From contig NZ_BAABHY010000006.1 of the NCBI RefSeq assembly GCF_039542345.1, positions 124,001-188,000 on the forward strand: 64,000 nt of DNA, written 5' to 3'. Source of the DNA: Orbus sasakiae (GTDB lineage: Bacteria > Pseudomonadota > Gammaproteobacteria > Enterobacterales > Orbaceae). The position numbers were made by a program, and so were the translations under genes. Numbering within the stretch: position 1 is the stretch's first letter; every line of letters starts with the position of its first letter. Below the pieces are notes generated by a model. The model was not told the origin of the DNA. It saw only the letters and a list, made by a program, of their open reading frames with translations, and searched no databases. Positions 26,409-35,665 of this stretch are shown piece after piece.

Positions 26409-27290
26409 CTATTTAATTTCTATTTTTGCTAATTTTTCATAGTAACAAGCAAGTGCACTATGATCACATTCGCCCAATCCATCAGTACGAAGTGCTTGCA
26501 TCATTTCCATTACCGCCGCTGTTAAAGGTAGTGAGGTCCCTATTCCATGTGACGTATCTAAGGCATTTTGTAAATCTTTTATATGTAAATCAATTCTAAA
26601 GCCCGGTTTAAAGTTACGATTTAAAACCATTGGTGCTTTTGCGTCAAGTACGGTACTACCCGCGAGCCCACCTCGAATTGCTTGATAGACTAATTCAGGA
26701 TTGACACCTGCTTTTGTTGCTAATACGAGTGCTTCTGACATCGCCGCAATATTTAATGCAACGATCACTTGGTTTGCTAATTTCGTTACATTTCCTGCAC
26801 CAATATCGCCAGTATAGACAACTGAGCCAGCCATGGCTTTCATAATGTCATAATATTTATCAAAAGTCGCCTTATCACCACCGACCATTACCGATAACGT
26901 GCCGTCGATTGCCTTTGGTTCACCACCACTGACAGGGGCATCAAGCATGGTCAATCCTTTTTTAACCACCACATCATGAATTTCACGGCTAGCGAGTGGT
27001 GCAATCGAGCTCATATCAATAATCGTTGTGCCTGCTTTCGCACCATCAATAACCCCATTTTCACCCAAAATGACGTCTTTTACATGTGGAGAGTTGGGTA
27101 GCATGGTAATAATAACATCGCATAGTTTTGCAACATCTTTTGCTGTTGCTGCACTCTGTGCTCCTGCCGCAACTACGTCATCGACTGCGACTTGATTTCG
27201 GTCGCATACAACTAATGAGTAACCTGCTTTAAGCAAATTTTTACTCATCGGTTTACCCATAATACCTAATCCAATAAAGCCTATTTTCAT
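26409..27290 (-). CDS. garR: 2-hydroxy-3-oxopropionate (tartronate semialdehyde) reductase
   Basis: This 293-residue beta-hydroxyacid dehydrogenase reduces tartronate semialdehyde to D-glycerate. The Rossmann loop GLGIMG lies at 7-12, the substrate motif DAPVSGGEPKA follows, and the catalytic lysine sits in GNVTKLANQ. It is near-identical in layout to E. coli GarR and sits between garL and garK. Confidence 0.96.
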   Translation of the reverse strand: MKIGFIGLGIMGKPMSKNLLKAGYSLVVCDRNQVAVDDVVAAGAQSAATAKDVAKLCDVIITMLPNSPHVKDVILGENGVIDGAKAGTTIIDMSSIAPLASREIHDVVVKKGLTMLDAPVSGGEPKAIDGTLSVMVGGDKATFDKYYDIMKAMAGSVVYTGDIGAGNVTKLANQVIVALNIAAMSEALVLATKAGVNPELVYQAIRGGLAGSTVLDAKAPMVLNRNFKPGFRIDLHIKDLQNALDTSHGIGTSLPLTAAVMEMMQALRTDGLGECDHSALACYYEKLAKIEIK

Positions 27291-27331
27291 TTTAAACTCC
27301 TCTCTTTTTTACTAAATTAAAACAACTCGCG

Positions 27332-28102
27332 TTATTTTAAATATTTGTCTGCTAGTGCCTGTGTCGCACCACGTAATAAACCAAGATCATTACCAACGGC
27401 AACAAAGGTCGCGCCCATTTCAAGGTAATGCCTTGCATCAGCTTCAACAGGTGCTAAGATGCCACAGCCTTTATTGTATTTTTTCGCAACATCAAAGACT
27501 TTTTTTATGGCGGCCTGGACTTCAGGGTGTTTTGGATTACCAAAGTGGCCTAAAGAGGCAGATAAATCACTTGGTCCAACAAAAATACCATCAACCCCCT
27601 CTACTGCCGTTATTGCTTCAACGTTATCAACGGCTTGTTGAGTCTCAATTTGTAACATGACAGCAATGTTTTGATTAATTTTTTCGAAGTAGTCTTTGAT
27701 TGAACCAAATGCATTACTGCGGTGTGAGACTGACACGCCTCGGACGCCTTGCGGTGGATAACGGGTATAGGAGACCGCCTGCTTCGCTTGTTCTTCCGTT
27801 TCAATATAGGGAATCAAGAAGTTGTAAAACCCGATATCCAATAAACGTTTAATTAACACTTGATCATTCCAAGCGGGTCGAACTACCGGGGCACTAACAC
27901 TATCTTTTAACGCCATCAATTGTGGGATAAAGGTTAAGACATCATTAGTGGCATGCTCGCCATCTAATAGTAACCAATCAAAACCAGCAAGTCCTAAGAC
28001 CTCTGTTGCAATCGGGCTTCCTGTTGCAGCCCAGCAACCAATTAAGGTTTTACGAGCCAAAACATCGTGTTTGAACTGATTATGGCAAGTTGTTTTTTTC
28101 AT
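27332..28102 (-). CDS. garL: 2-dehydro-3-deoxyglucarate aldolase
   Basis: This 256-residue class II HpaI-type aldolase splits 5-keto-4-deoxyglucarate (and the 2-keto-3-deoxy isomer) to pyruvate and tartronate semialdehyde. The motifs LDGEHA, the catalytic-region RYPPQGVRGVS, QIET and EGVDGIFVGPSDL give the metal ligands (E and D) and phosphate-free active site. It follows gudD in the operon. Confidence 0.95.
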   Translation of the reverse strand: MKKTTCHNQFKHDVLARKTLIGCWAATGSPIATEVLGLAGFDWLLLDGEHATNDVLTFIPQLMALKDSVSAPVVRPAWNDQVLIKRLLDIGFYNFLIPYIETEEQAKQAVSYTRYPPQGVRGVSVSHRSNAFGSIKDYFEKINQNIAVMLQIETQQAVDNVEAITAVEGVDGIFVGPSDLSASLGHFGNPKHPEVQAAIKKVFDVAKKYNKGCGILAPVEADARHYLEMGATFVAVGNDLGLLRGATQALADKYLK

Positions 28103-28202
28103 AATTTACCTTCATTTATAGTATAGACTTAATCTGATTTTCAGTAGGGATGGTGACCCCCTAACTATTTTTAATCATTCACGGTTATTGGGTTTATTCA
28201 AT

Positions 28203-29537
28203 TTAACGCACTAGACACGGTTTTTTATGATCAAATGTCCAGTTTGGAATGAGGTATTGCATTGCAACCGCATCATTACGGTTACCAAGTCCCATGCCTT
28301 TAAACAGTTCATGTGCTTTCATTACTTGATCCATGTCGATATCGATACCTAAACCTGGTTTTTCTGGTACTTTAATTTTTCCACCGACAATTTGTAGCGG
28401 CTCTTTCGTTAAGTGTTGATTACCTTCTTGCCAAATCCAATGCGTATCAAGGGCGGTTGGGTTACCCGGCGCGGCTGCACCAACATGTGTAAACATGGCG
28501 AGTGAAATATCAAAGTGGTTATTAGAATGAGAACCCCATGTTAAACCAAATTCATGGCACATTTGTGCGACACGGACTGAGCCGTTCATTGTCCAAAAAT
28601 GCGGGTCAGCTAATGGAATATCGACCGATTGTAGTGATAAGGTATGGCCCATTTGACGCCAATCGGTTGCGATCATATTGGTCGCGGTGGGTAAACCTGT
28701 CGCACGGCGAAACTCTGCCATGATTTCACGACCAGAATAGCCTTGCTCGGCACCACATGGATCTTCAGCATAGGTCAATGTATCTTTTAAATATTTACCG
28801 ATACGGATTGCTTCATCTAACATCCAGCCACCATTTGGATCAAGGGTTACTCGCGCATTAGGGAATTTTTTCTTAATAGCAATTACGGCTTCAGCTTCAT
28901 CATCGGCGGTTAATACCCCCCCTTTTAATTTGAAATCTTTAAAACCGTACTTTTCATAGGTTGCTTCTGCAAATTCTGCAATCGCTGTTGGCGTTAATGC
29001 CTCGTTGTGACGGATGCGATACCACTCACATTTTTCATTCGGTTGACTTTGATAAGGTAAATCGGTCTTAGTGCGATCGCCAACATAAAATAGATACCCG
29101 AGCATTTCAACTTCATCGCGTTGTTGCCCATCTCCGAGTAAAGAAGCCACTGTCACGCCTAAATGTTTACCAAGTAGATCCAACATGGCGGCTTCAATTG
29201 CAGTGACCACATGGATGGTTGAGCGTTGATCGAAGGTTTGGTTACCACGGCCGCCGACATCACGATCGGCAAACTGTGTTCGCACCGTATTCATTACATT
29301 TTTATATTCACCGAGTGTTTTACCAATAACAAAGGGTTTGGCATCTTCTAACGTTTTGGTCACCGTTCCAACACAAGGTACTTCACCGACGCCGGTGTTA
29401 CCAGCGTTATCTTTTAAAATGACGATATTACGCGTAAAGTAAGGTGAATGAGCACCACTTAAATTCAGTAACATACTGTCATAACCGGCAACAGGGTAGA
29501 CATGCATTTCAGTAATAATAGGTGTTGATGACGTCAT
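28203..29537 (-). CDS. gudD: glucarate dehydratase
   Basis: This 444-residue enolase-superfamily enzyme dehydrates D-glucarate to 5-keto-4-deoxyglucarate. The catalytic K-x-K motif is in FKDFKLKGG. Metal ligands lie in TLDPNGGW and YAEDPCG and in ATNMIATDW. The base histidine is in WGSHSNNHFD. The segments TLGEYKNV, FADRDVGGRG and ASLLGDGQQR make it the GudD orthologue, as opposed to the neighbouring GudX. It lies downstream of gudX, in the E. coli order gudP-gudX-gudD. Confidence 0.95.
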   Translation of the reverse strand: MTSSTPIITEMHVYPVAGYDSMLLNLSGAHSPYFTRNIVILKDNAGNTGVGEVPCVGTVTKTLEDAKPFVIGKTLGEYKNVMNTVRTQFADRDVGGRGNQTFDQRSTIHVVTAIEAAMLDLLGKHLGVTVASLLGDGQQRDEVEMLGYLFYVGDRTKTDLPYQSQPNEKCEWYRIRHNEALTPTAIAEFAEATYEKYGFKDFKLKGGVLTADDEAEAVIAIKKKFPNARVTLDPNGGWMLDEAIRIGKYLKDTLTYAEDPCGAEQGYSGREIMAEFRRATGLPTATNMIATDWRQMGHTLSLQSVDIPLADPHFWTMNGSVRVAQMCHEFGLTWGSHSNNHFDISLAMFTHVGAAAPGNPTALDTHWIWQEGNQHLTKEPLQIVGGKIKVPEKPGLGIDIDMDQVMKAHELFKGMGLGNRNDAVAMQYLIPNWTFDHKKPCLVR

Positions 29538-29573
29538 AATTTTTTCCTCATTAAATCTTTAATAAATGAATAA

Positions 29574-30914
29574 TTAACGAACCATACAAGGGCGCTTGCG
29601 ATCAAATTTCCAACCGGGGATTAAATATTGCATTGCAATCCCATCATTGCGAGCACCATTAGGTAATTTTTTATATAAAGCGTGAGCTTGTTCAACCTGT
29701 TGCATATCTAATTCAATACCTAAGCCAGGTTTATCATGTAACTTAATTTTACCATTTACAATTTGTAATGGTTCTTTAGTTAGGCGGTCTTGACCCTCTT
29801 GCCAAATCCAGTGGGTATCTAATGCTGTCGGATTACCTGGTGCACTTGCTCCAACATGACTAAACATGGCAAGTGAAATATCAAAATGGTTATTGGAGTG
29901 GCATCCCCAAGTCAGTCCCCATTCATCACATAATTGTGCAACGCGGCTAGCTCCGGTGAGTGTCCAAAAATGAGGGTCGGCTAGTGGAATATCGACGGCT
30001 TGTAGCATAATTGAATGGCACATTTCACGCCAATTGGTCGCGACCATATTGGTTGCAGTCGGTAAACCGGTTGCTCGTCGGAATTCAGCCATAATTTCAC
30101 GACCTGAATAACCATCTTGTGCCCCACACGGGTCTTCGGCATAGGTTAAAACGTCATGCATACCCTTACAAAGTTCAATTGCTTCATCAAGCATCCATCC
30201 CCCATTTGGGTCGAGTGTAATGCGAGCATCTGGAAAATGTTTTTTTAGTGCCGTCACTGTTGCAATTTCTTTTTCGCCTGCCAGTACGCCGCCTTTCATT
30301 TTAAAGTCTTTAAAACCATAGCGATCTTTTGCAGCAGCTGCTAGTTCTACCACGGCTTCGGTTGTCATCGCCTGACGTCGACGAATGTTATACCATGGAT
30401 GGCTGTCTTTAACTGGCTGGGTATACGAAAGGTCGGTCTTTTGATCATCACCAATATAAAATAGGTAGCCTAGCACGGTCACTTCATCACGCTGTTTACC
30501 TGGACCTAATAATTCAGCCACAGGCACATTAAGGTGTTGTCCCATTAAATCAAGCAGTGCGGCTTCTAACGCTGCAACCGCATTGACGCGTAACTCAAAT
30601 GTCCATGCTCCTTTGCCAAAGGTATCATAATCGGCATTGAGGTAGCCTTGGTGCATGTCATTCACAATTCGGTTTAAAATTGAAATTGGCCGACCAACAA
30701 CATGAGGAATCGCTTCGATTAAGGCATTTTCAATTGTAGTACCACCAGGTGCTTCGCCTACACCGGTATGACCCGAATTGTCTTTTAGTACCACAATATT
30801 ACGTGTATAAAATGGACCATGGGCACCCCCAATGTTCATGAGCATGCTGTCGTAACCGGCAACGGGTATCACTTGCATTGAGGTAATTACTGGAACAGAT
30901 TGTGTATTCATCAT
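29574..30914 (-). CDS. gudX: glucarate dehydratase-related protein
   Basis: This 446-residue paralogue of GudD has segments typical of E. coli GudX: DTFGKGAWTFELRVNAVAA, WGCHSNNHFD, and LPNGARND near the C-terminus. The K-x-K (FKDFKMKGG) and metal motifs are intact, so activity is possible. In E. coli GudX is a weakly active partner of GudD. Two adjacent ATGs can start it; AAGAGAG lies upstream. It is the second gene of the operon, 30 bases after gudP. Confidence 0.92.
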   Translation of the reverse strand: MMNTQSVPVITSMQVIPVAGYDSMLMNIGGAHGPFYTRNIVVLKDNSGHTGVGEAPGGTTIENALIEAIPHVVGRPISILNRIVNDMHQGYLNADYDTFGKGAWTFELRVNAVAALEAALLDLMGQHLNVPVAELLGPGKQRDEVTVLGYLFYIGDDQKTDLSYTQPVKDSHPWYNIRRRQAMTTEAVVELAAAAKDRYGFKDFKMKGGVLAGEKEIATVTALKKHFPDARITLDPNGGWMLDEAIELCKGMHDVLTYAEDPCGAQDGYSGREIMAEFRRATGLPTATNMVATNWREMCHSIMLQAVDIPLADPHFWTLTGASRVAQLCDEWGLTWGCHSNNHFDISLAMFSHVGASAPGNPTALDTHWIWQEGQDRLTKEPLQIVNGKIKLHDKPGLGIELDMQQVEQAHALYKKLPNGARNDGIAMQYLIPGWKFDRKRPCMVR

Positions 30915-30944
30915 AAACGCTCTCTTCTTATCTTTATTGATTCA

Positions 30945-32279
30945 TTACTTTTTCAATTCCATACGCTTGATGGGACCCACTAAAATCAGATAGCTAAATG
31001 CGGCAACAAAAGCATGACCCGCCACAAAGACTAATGCCCATTCGAAGCGACCGCTCCATGCCACGATATAACCGATAATGATGGGTGAAATAATACTTGA
31101 AGCATTGCCAAACATATTAAATAGTCCGCCAGCAAGTCCACTCATCTCTTTAGGCGCTGTGTCAGCCATGACCGCCCAGCCTAATGCGCCCACACCTTTA
31201 CCAAAAAATGCCATGGACATAAATAAAATCACTAAAGCAATCGAGTCGACATAGTTACAGAAAATCATTGTCATTGAAAATAGCATACCCATAACAATCG
31301 GCGTTTTACGTGCGATAGAGAGTGAACCTGTTTTTCTCATAAGGTAATCAGAAAATACGCCACCACTAATCCCACCAATGAATCCACAAATTGCAGGAAT
31401 AGCGGCTGCAAATCCGACTGCTTTGATGTTCATACCACGTTCAGTGGCAAGATAGATCGGGAACCATGAGATAAAAAAGAACGTTAAACAATTTATGCAA
31501 TATTGGCCTAAATATACGCCTAATAACATACGATTTGACACAAGCTGTAATAAATAGCTTAATTTCGGACCTTGTTTTTTACCGGTTGAGTCTTTCTTCT
31601 GATCCATATCAACTAATGCACCGCCTTCAGCAATGTATTGCACTTCGGCTTCATTGGCCCAAGGATGTTCTTTCGGATTATGAATCATAAATAATGCGGC
31701 AAAACTCACAATAATACCGACACCCCCCATAAAGAAGAAAACAGACTGCCAGCCATATTCATGTGTTAACCATCCCATAATCGGCGCAAAAATAACCGTT
31801 GCAAAATATTGTGCTGAGTTAAAAATAGCCACCGCCGTTGCACGCTCTTTTGCTGGAAACCAAGCTGCAGTGATTCGGCTGTTGCCAGGGAATGAAGGGG
31901 CTTCAGCAAATCCCATTAAAAAGCGGAACGTAAATAACATACTGATAGCCCATGCACCGACAAAAAAGTGCACAGTACCTTGTAAGAGGGTAAAGATAGA
32001 CCAGAATAAAATACTACAAAAGTAGATGCGTTTTGAACCAAATTTATCGAGTAGCCAACCGCCCGGCAATTGGCCAATAACATAGGCAATACCGAATGAT
32101 GACATGACCCATCCCATGTCTGCTGCATCAAAACCGAGTTCACCTTGCATTGCTTTTCCAGCAATACCGAGTGTTGCGCGATCGCCATAATTGATCGCTG
32201 TTACAATAAATAAAAATACGACTATCATCCAACGAGTGTTAGTCTTTTTTAGTGTGTGTACCGTATTGTTTAATTCCAT
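30945..32279 (-). CDS. gudP: glucarate/galactarate MFS transporter
   Basis: This 444-residue major-facilitator permease of the anion:cation symporter family has twelve predicted helices. The segments INYGDRATLGIAG, GQLPGGWLLDKFGSKR, EAPSFPGNSRI and GKGVGALGWAVMADTAPKE match E. coli GudP closely. It is the first gene of the minus-strand gud/gar operon and is divergent from garD, so the 378-base gap serves both promoters. Confidence 0.95.
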   Translation of the reverse strand: MELNNTVHTLKKTNTRWMIVVFLFIVTAINYGDRATLGIAGKAMQGELGFDAADMGWVMSSFGIAYVIGQLPGGWLLDKFGSKRIYFCSILFWSIFTLLQGTVHFFVGAWAISMLFTFRFLMGFAEAPSFPGNSRITAAWFPAKERATAVAIFNSAQYFATVIFAPIMGWLTHEYGWQSVFFFMGGVGIIVSFAALFMIHNPKEHPWANEAEVQYIAEGGALVDMDQKKDSTGKKQGPKLSYLLQLVSNRMLLGVYLGQYCINCLTFFFISWFPIYLATERGMNIKAVGFAAAIPAICGFIGGISGGVFSDYLMRKTGSLSIARKTPIVMGMLFSMTMIFCNYVDSIALVILFMSMAFFGKGVGALGWAVMADTAPKEMSGLAGGLFNMFGNASSIISPIIIGYIVAWSGRFEWALVFVAGHAFVAAFSYLILVGPIKRMELKK

Positions 32280-32657
32280 GTTTAGCCCCTAAACTGTATT
32301 TAATTATTAACTTTATATTCGGTTATTATCGGCATAGAAAATTGCGTGATAGTTGGTACTAAAATTTCTATTTAATTGGTTAATTAGTATGGATAGCTAA
32401 CAGCAAAATATCATTAGGCAAATGTACAAAAGAGAGTAGGGTGTAATGATTATTTTTGTGTAATATGATGAAGCAATGTTATCGTCTTCACATAAATTTA
32501 TGCGGTGCTAGGCTTTATGTGACGAAGGTCAAATGGTTATAGATAAATGAATAAAAATAAATGGTTTTTATGTATTAATATTGTGTAGTTACACAATATG
32601 ATATTCGTTTTATCTTTAATATTATGGAGTGATAAATGTGAGCTGGAGATAACGATA
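32280..32657. promoter_or_regulatory. divergent gudP/garD control region
   Basis: This 378-base gap carries both promoters. Three structures stand out. (1) A perfect inverted repeat ATATTGTGTA-GT-TACACAATAT at 32578-32599, a strong operator candidate. (2) A dyad CACATAAA (32489-32496) with TTTATGTG (32514-32521), flanked by TCGTC/ACGA. (3) A CRP-like site TGTGA-N6-TCAAA at 32518-32533. CdaR and CRP are the expected regulators of this regulon; which site belongs to which protein is inference. Confidence 0.6.
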
Positions 32658-34208
32658 ATGAAGCATAAGCATGCTGAGCCATTATATATAAAAATTAACT
32701 CAATCGATAATGTTGCAATTGTGGTAAATAACGAGGGTTTACCTGCTGGGACAGTGTTTTCTGATGGTTTAACACTTATTGAACATGTTCCACAAGGACA
32801 TAAAGTCGCCTTACACGATATTTTACAAGGGCAGCCGATTATTCGTTATGGTGAAGTGATTGGTTATGCCATGATTGATATCAAGCAGGGGAGTTGGATT
32901 AACGAAGCTGTTACTAAGATGCCAACAGCACCACAATTACATGAATTACCCATAGCGACCAACGTTCCCGAACCCCTTGAACCATTAGACGGTTATACTT
33001 TTGAGGGATATCGCAACGCTGATGGTAGTGTTGGCACGCGTAATTTGCTTGGTATTACTATGAGCGTTAATTGTGTGTCAGGTGTCGTTGAACACGTTGC
33101 GAAACTGATCGAACGAGATTTACTGCCTAAATACCAAAATGTTGATGGTGTTGTCGCATTAACGCATCTGTATGGTTGTGGTGTAGCAATCGATGCTCCT
33201 GCCGCAATCGTTCCCATTCGTTCGATTCATAATTTGGCTAAAAATCCCAATTTTGGTGGGGAAATTATGGTCATCAGTTTAGGGTGTGAAAAATTTCAAC
33301 CGGAAAGGTTATTAAAGGGCACCGCCGATACGATTCCCATTAAACTAGAAAGTGTGGATGATATTGTAACATTGCAAGATGAACATGGCTTTAAAGCGAT
33401 GGTCGATCATATTATGCGCGTTGCCGAACGGCATCTTATCCGATTAAATGGTCGTCAGCGTGAAACCGTTCCTGCCTCTGAATTAGTGGTCGGTATGCAA
33501 TGTGGTGGAAGTGATGCGTTTTCAGGGGTCACATCGAATCCATCAGTTGGCTTTGCGTCAGATCTATTGGTGCGTTGTGGCGCTACTGTTATGTTTTCTG
33601 AAGTGACAGAAGTACGCGATGGTATTCATCTTTTAACACCGAGAGCGGCAAATCAAGATGTTGGACAAGCACTAATCCGTGAAATGCAATGGTATGATGA
33701 TTATTTGGCAGCCGGAAAAGTGGATCGTAGTGCCAATACGACACCCGGTAATAAAAAAGGCGGTTTAAATAATATTGTTGAAAAAGCGATGGGCTCAATT
33801 GCAAAATCGGGTAGAAGTGCGATTGTCGAAGTCTTATCGCCAGGTCAAAGGCCGACAAAACGAGGATTAATTTTTGCGGCAACCCCAGCCAGCGATTTTG
33901 TGTGTGGAGCACAGCAAGTCGTATCAGGTATTACGGTACAAGTTTTTACAACTGGCCGAGGTACCCCTTATGGGCTTGCTATGGTGCCAGTAATCAAAAT
34001 GTCGAGTCGTAATATTGTTGCAGAGCAATGGTTTGACTTGATTGATATTAGTGCTGGCGATATTGCCATCGGACAAGCTACGATTGATGATATTGGCTGG
34101 CGACTATTTAAGTTGATTTTAGCGGTCGCCAGCGGGAAAAAACCGTGGTCTGACCATTGGGGATTACATAACCCTCTGGCAATATTCAATCCAGCACCAG
34201 TAACTTAG
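32658..34208 (+). CDS. garD: galactarate dehydratase
   Basis: This 516-residue iron-dependent dehydratase of the UxaA/GarD family converts galactarate to 5-keto-4-deoxyglucarate, feeding the same aldolase as GudD. The N-terminal SAF-like domain (to about residue 95) is followed by the large domain starting GYRNADGSVGTRN. Family motifs YGCGVA, SLGCEKFQ and GMQCGGSDAFSG carry the metal-binding cysteines. GGAG upstream and the normal family N-terminus favour the ATG at 32658 over 32598. Confidence 0.95.
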   Translation: MKHKHAEPLYIKINSIDNVAIVVNNEGLPAGTVFSDGLTLIEHVPQGHKVALHDILQGQPIIRYGEVIGYAMIDIKQGSWINEAVTKMPTAPQLHELPIATNVPEPLEPLDGYTFEGYRNADGSVGTRNLLGITMSVNCVSGVVEHVAKLIERDLLPKYQNVDGVVALTHLYGCGVAIDAPAAIVPIRSIHNLAKNPNFGGEIMVISLGCEKFQPERLLKGTADTIPIKLESVDDIVTLQDEHGFKAMVDHIMRVAERHLIRLNGRQRETVPASELVVGMQCGGSDAFSGVTSNPSVGFASDLLVRCGATVMFSEVTEVRDGIHLLTPRAANQDVGQALIREMQWYDDYLAAGKVDRSANTTPGNKKGGLNNIVEKAMGSIAKSGRSAIVEVLSPGQRPTKRGLIFAATPASDFVCGAQQVVSGITVQVFTTGRGTPYGLAMVPVIKMSSRNIVAEQWFDLIDISAGDIAIGQATIDDIGWRLFKLILAVASGKKPWSDHWGLHNPLAIFNPAPVT

Positions 34209-34220
34209 AAATAGGATTTA

Positions 34221-34257
34221 CCTTAGCAATGATAGTGTGGATTGATCATTGCTAAGG
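34221..34257. terminator. convergent hairpin between garD and cdaR
   Basis: A perfect 13-bp stem (CCTTAGCAATGAT with ATCATTGCTAAGG, 11-base loop) lies between the two stop codons. T-runs are poor on both strands, so it may work as an RNA-stabilising or bidirectional, weak terminator. Confidence 0.6.
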
Positions 34258-34276
34258 CTGATATTTCGCTCATTGT

Positions 34277-35434
34277 TCAATTTCGGTCAAATTGTAAAGC
34301 AATATACAGCAGTATGCGGTCATCAAATTTAGTAAGATTTAAACCTGTCAATTTAGCAATTTTATTGAGGCGATACTCTAATGTATTGCGATGAATAAAT
34401 AACGCATTTGCCGTTTCGCTGTTTTGTACATTGCAGTTGAACCACGTTTGCAAGGTCTTTTGTAGCACACCATTGTTATCCGAGAGTTTTAATTTTCGAA
34501 GGGGTAAAAGTAACTCATCGGCTTGCCAATCATAGCTTAATCCATGTAGCAAGACAGGTAAAATCAGTTCCTGATAGTAATAGTTACGCACATCAGGCAT
34601 TCTTTGTTTACCAATAATCATGGTGGTTTTAGCCGTTTGGTATGACTTAGCTATTTTATCATTACCTTGAGCAAAATAATTACCGAGCGCGATGCGAATG
34701 TGCAGTGGACTGGAGTTTTTAATTTGTGTAATCAAGTTTTCTAATTTTTTTTGATGTTCACTCAAATCCCAACGATTAAAACGGTTAAGTGCTGGCATTA
34801 AAACGACAATCTCGGTTAGCGACTTGATGGCGACTAAACTGTTTTTAGCAATGAGCTCTAGTGCATTTTGTAAATTTTGCAGCTCACTCATTGCTGTTTC
34901 AATACCGAGTTGACCACTATCGATTTCAACGACGGCTGCAACACGTGGTAACTCTAAGTCAATATTAAGCTTACTAACCCATTCAGACAAATTTGAGTTT
35001 AAATTATCGGATTGAATTAATGATAGAATCAACTCTTCTTTGATGCGATTATCTTGCGATAATTCATTGAGTAATTGAGCTTGTTCCATCATCATTTCAG
35101 CCGACATGCAAACCAGTTTACCAAATTGAGTAATATTCGTTGGTTCACCCGTTAAGCCAATTACGCCAACAACGTGTTCATTGAGTTGGAGCGGTAAATT
35201 GACGCCTGGTTTTACCCCTTGCAGTTTTTGTGCGGTAGCACTATCAATTGATACAACGCGTTTTTGTGAAATGGCCAACATGGCCCCTTCGTGCAGTTCA
35301 CCAATGCGCTCCAAATCACCACTACCAATAATGCGACCATTGGCGTCCATGACATTGATATTGCAATCAATGATTTTCATTGTTCGATCAACGATCTCTT
35401 GTGCTAACTGTTTTGTTAGGTTGTAACTGTTCAT
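34277..35434 (-). CDS. cdaR: sugar diacid utilisation regulator
   Basis: This 385-residue activator of glucarate, galactarate and glycerate genes has three parts. The N-terminal diacid-recognition domain (about 1-135) contains IDCNINVMDANGRIIGSGD and GVIGLTGEP. A degenerate GGDEF-like middle domain follows. The C-terminal PucR-type helix-turn-helix is ALFIHRNTLEYRLNKI. The length equals E. coli CdaR when the ATG at 35434 is used; an upstream in-frame start at 35449 adds five residues. It sits at the end of the regulon it should control. Confidence 0.94.
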   Translation of the reverse strand: MNSYNLTKQLAQEIVDRTMKIIDCNINVMDANGRIIGSGDLERIGELHEGAMLAISQKRVVSIDSATAQKLQGVKPGVNLPLQLNEHVVGVIGLTGEPTNITQFGKLVCMSAEMMMEQAQLLNELSQDNRIKEELILSLIQSDNLNSNLSEWVSKLNIDLELPRVAAVVEIDSGQLGIETAMSELQNLQNALELIAKNSLVAIKSLTEIVVLMPALNRFNRWDLSEHQKKLENLITQIKNSSPLHIRIALGNYFAQGNDKIAKSYQTAKTTMIIGKQRMPDVRNYYYQELILPVLLHGLSYDWQADELLLPLRKLKLSDNNGVLQKTLQTWFNCNVQNSETANALFIHRNTLEYRLNKIAKLTGLNLTKFDDRILLYIALQFDRN

Positions 35435-35665
35435 TACAAAATATCTCAATGTGTGAATTAGGCTAAATGTATTTTATTCGCTGACTTGATATAGCACCTA
35501 TTTTTACACTATATCGCAAATCATTATTACTGATTGATGCTTTGTATCATATTACATTGGTTATTGATGGCAATAAGATTAAGAAAAGCTTGTGAAGTCA
35601 GTCGTTATTTTATTTAAATTTTGTTAGGATAGACGGCAATAAAACGTTATGTTAGAAACAAGAAT

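Noticed and set aside
29574..30914. gudX as a recent duplicate of gudD
   Set aside because: The two proteins differ in the same segments that distinguish E. coli GudX from GudD, so they are old paralogues inherited together.
32598..32657. longer garD start at 32598
   Set aside because: It would place the N-terminus inside the 22-bp palindrome, and the extra residues do not resemble the family.
33589..33912. 107-codon antisense frame inside garD
   Set aside because: It is a shadow of garD with no recognisable domain.
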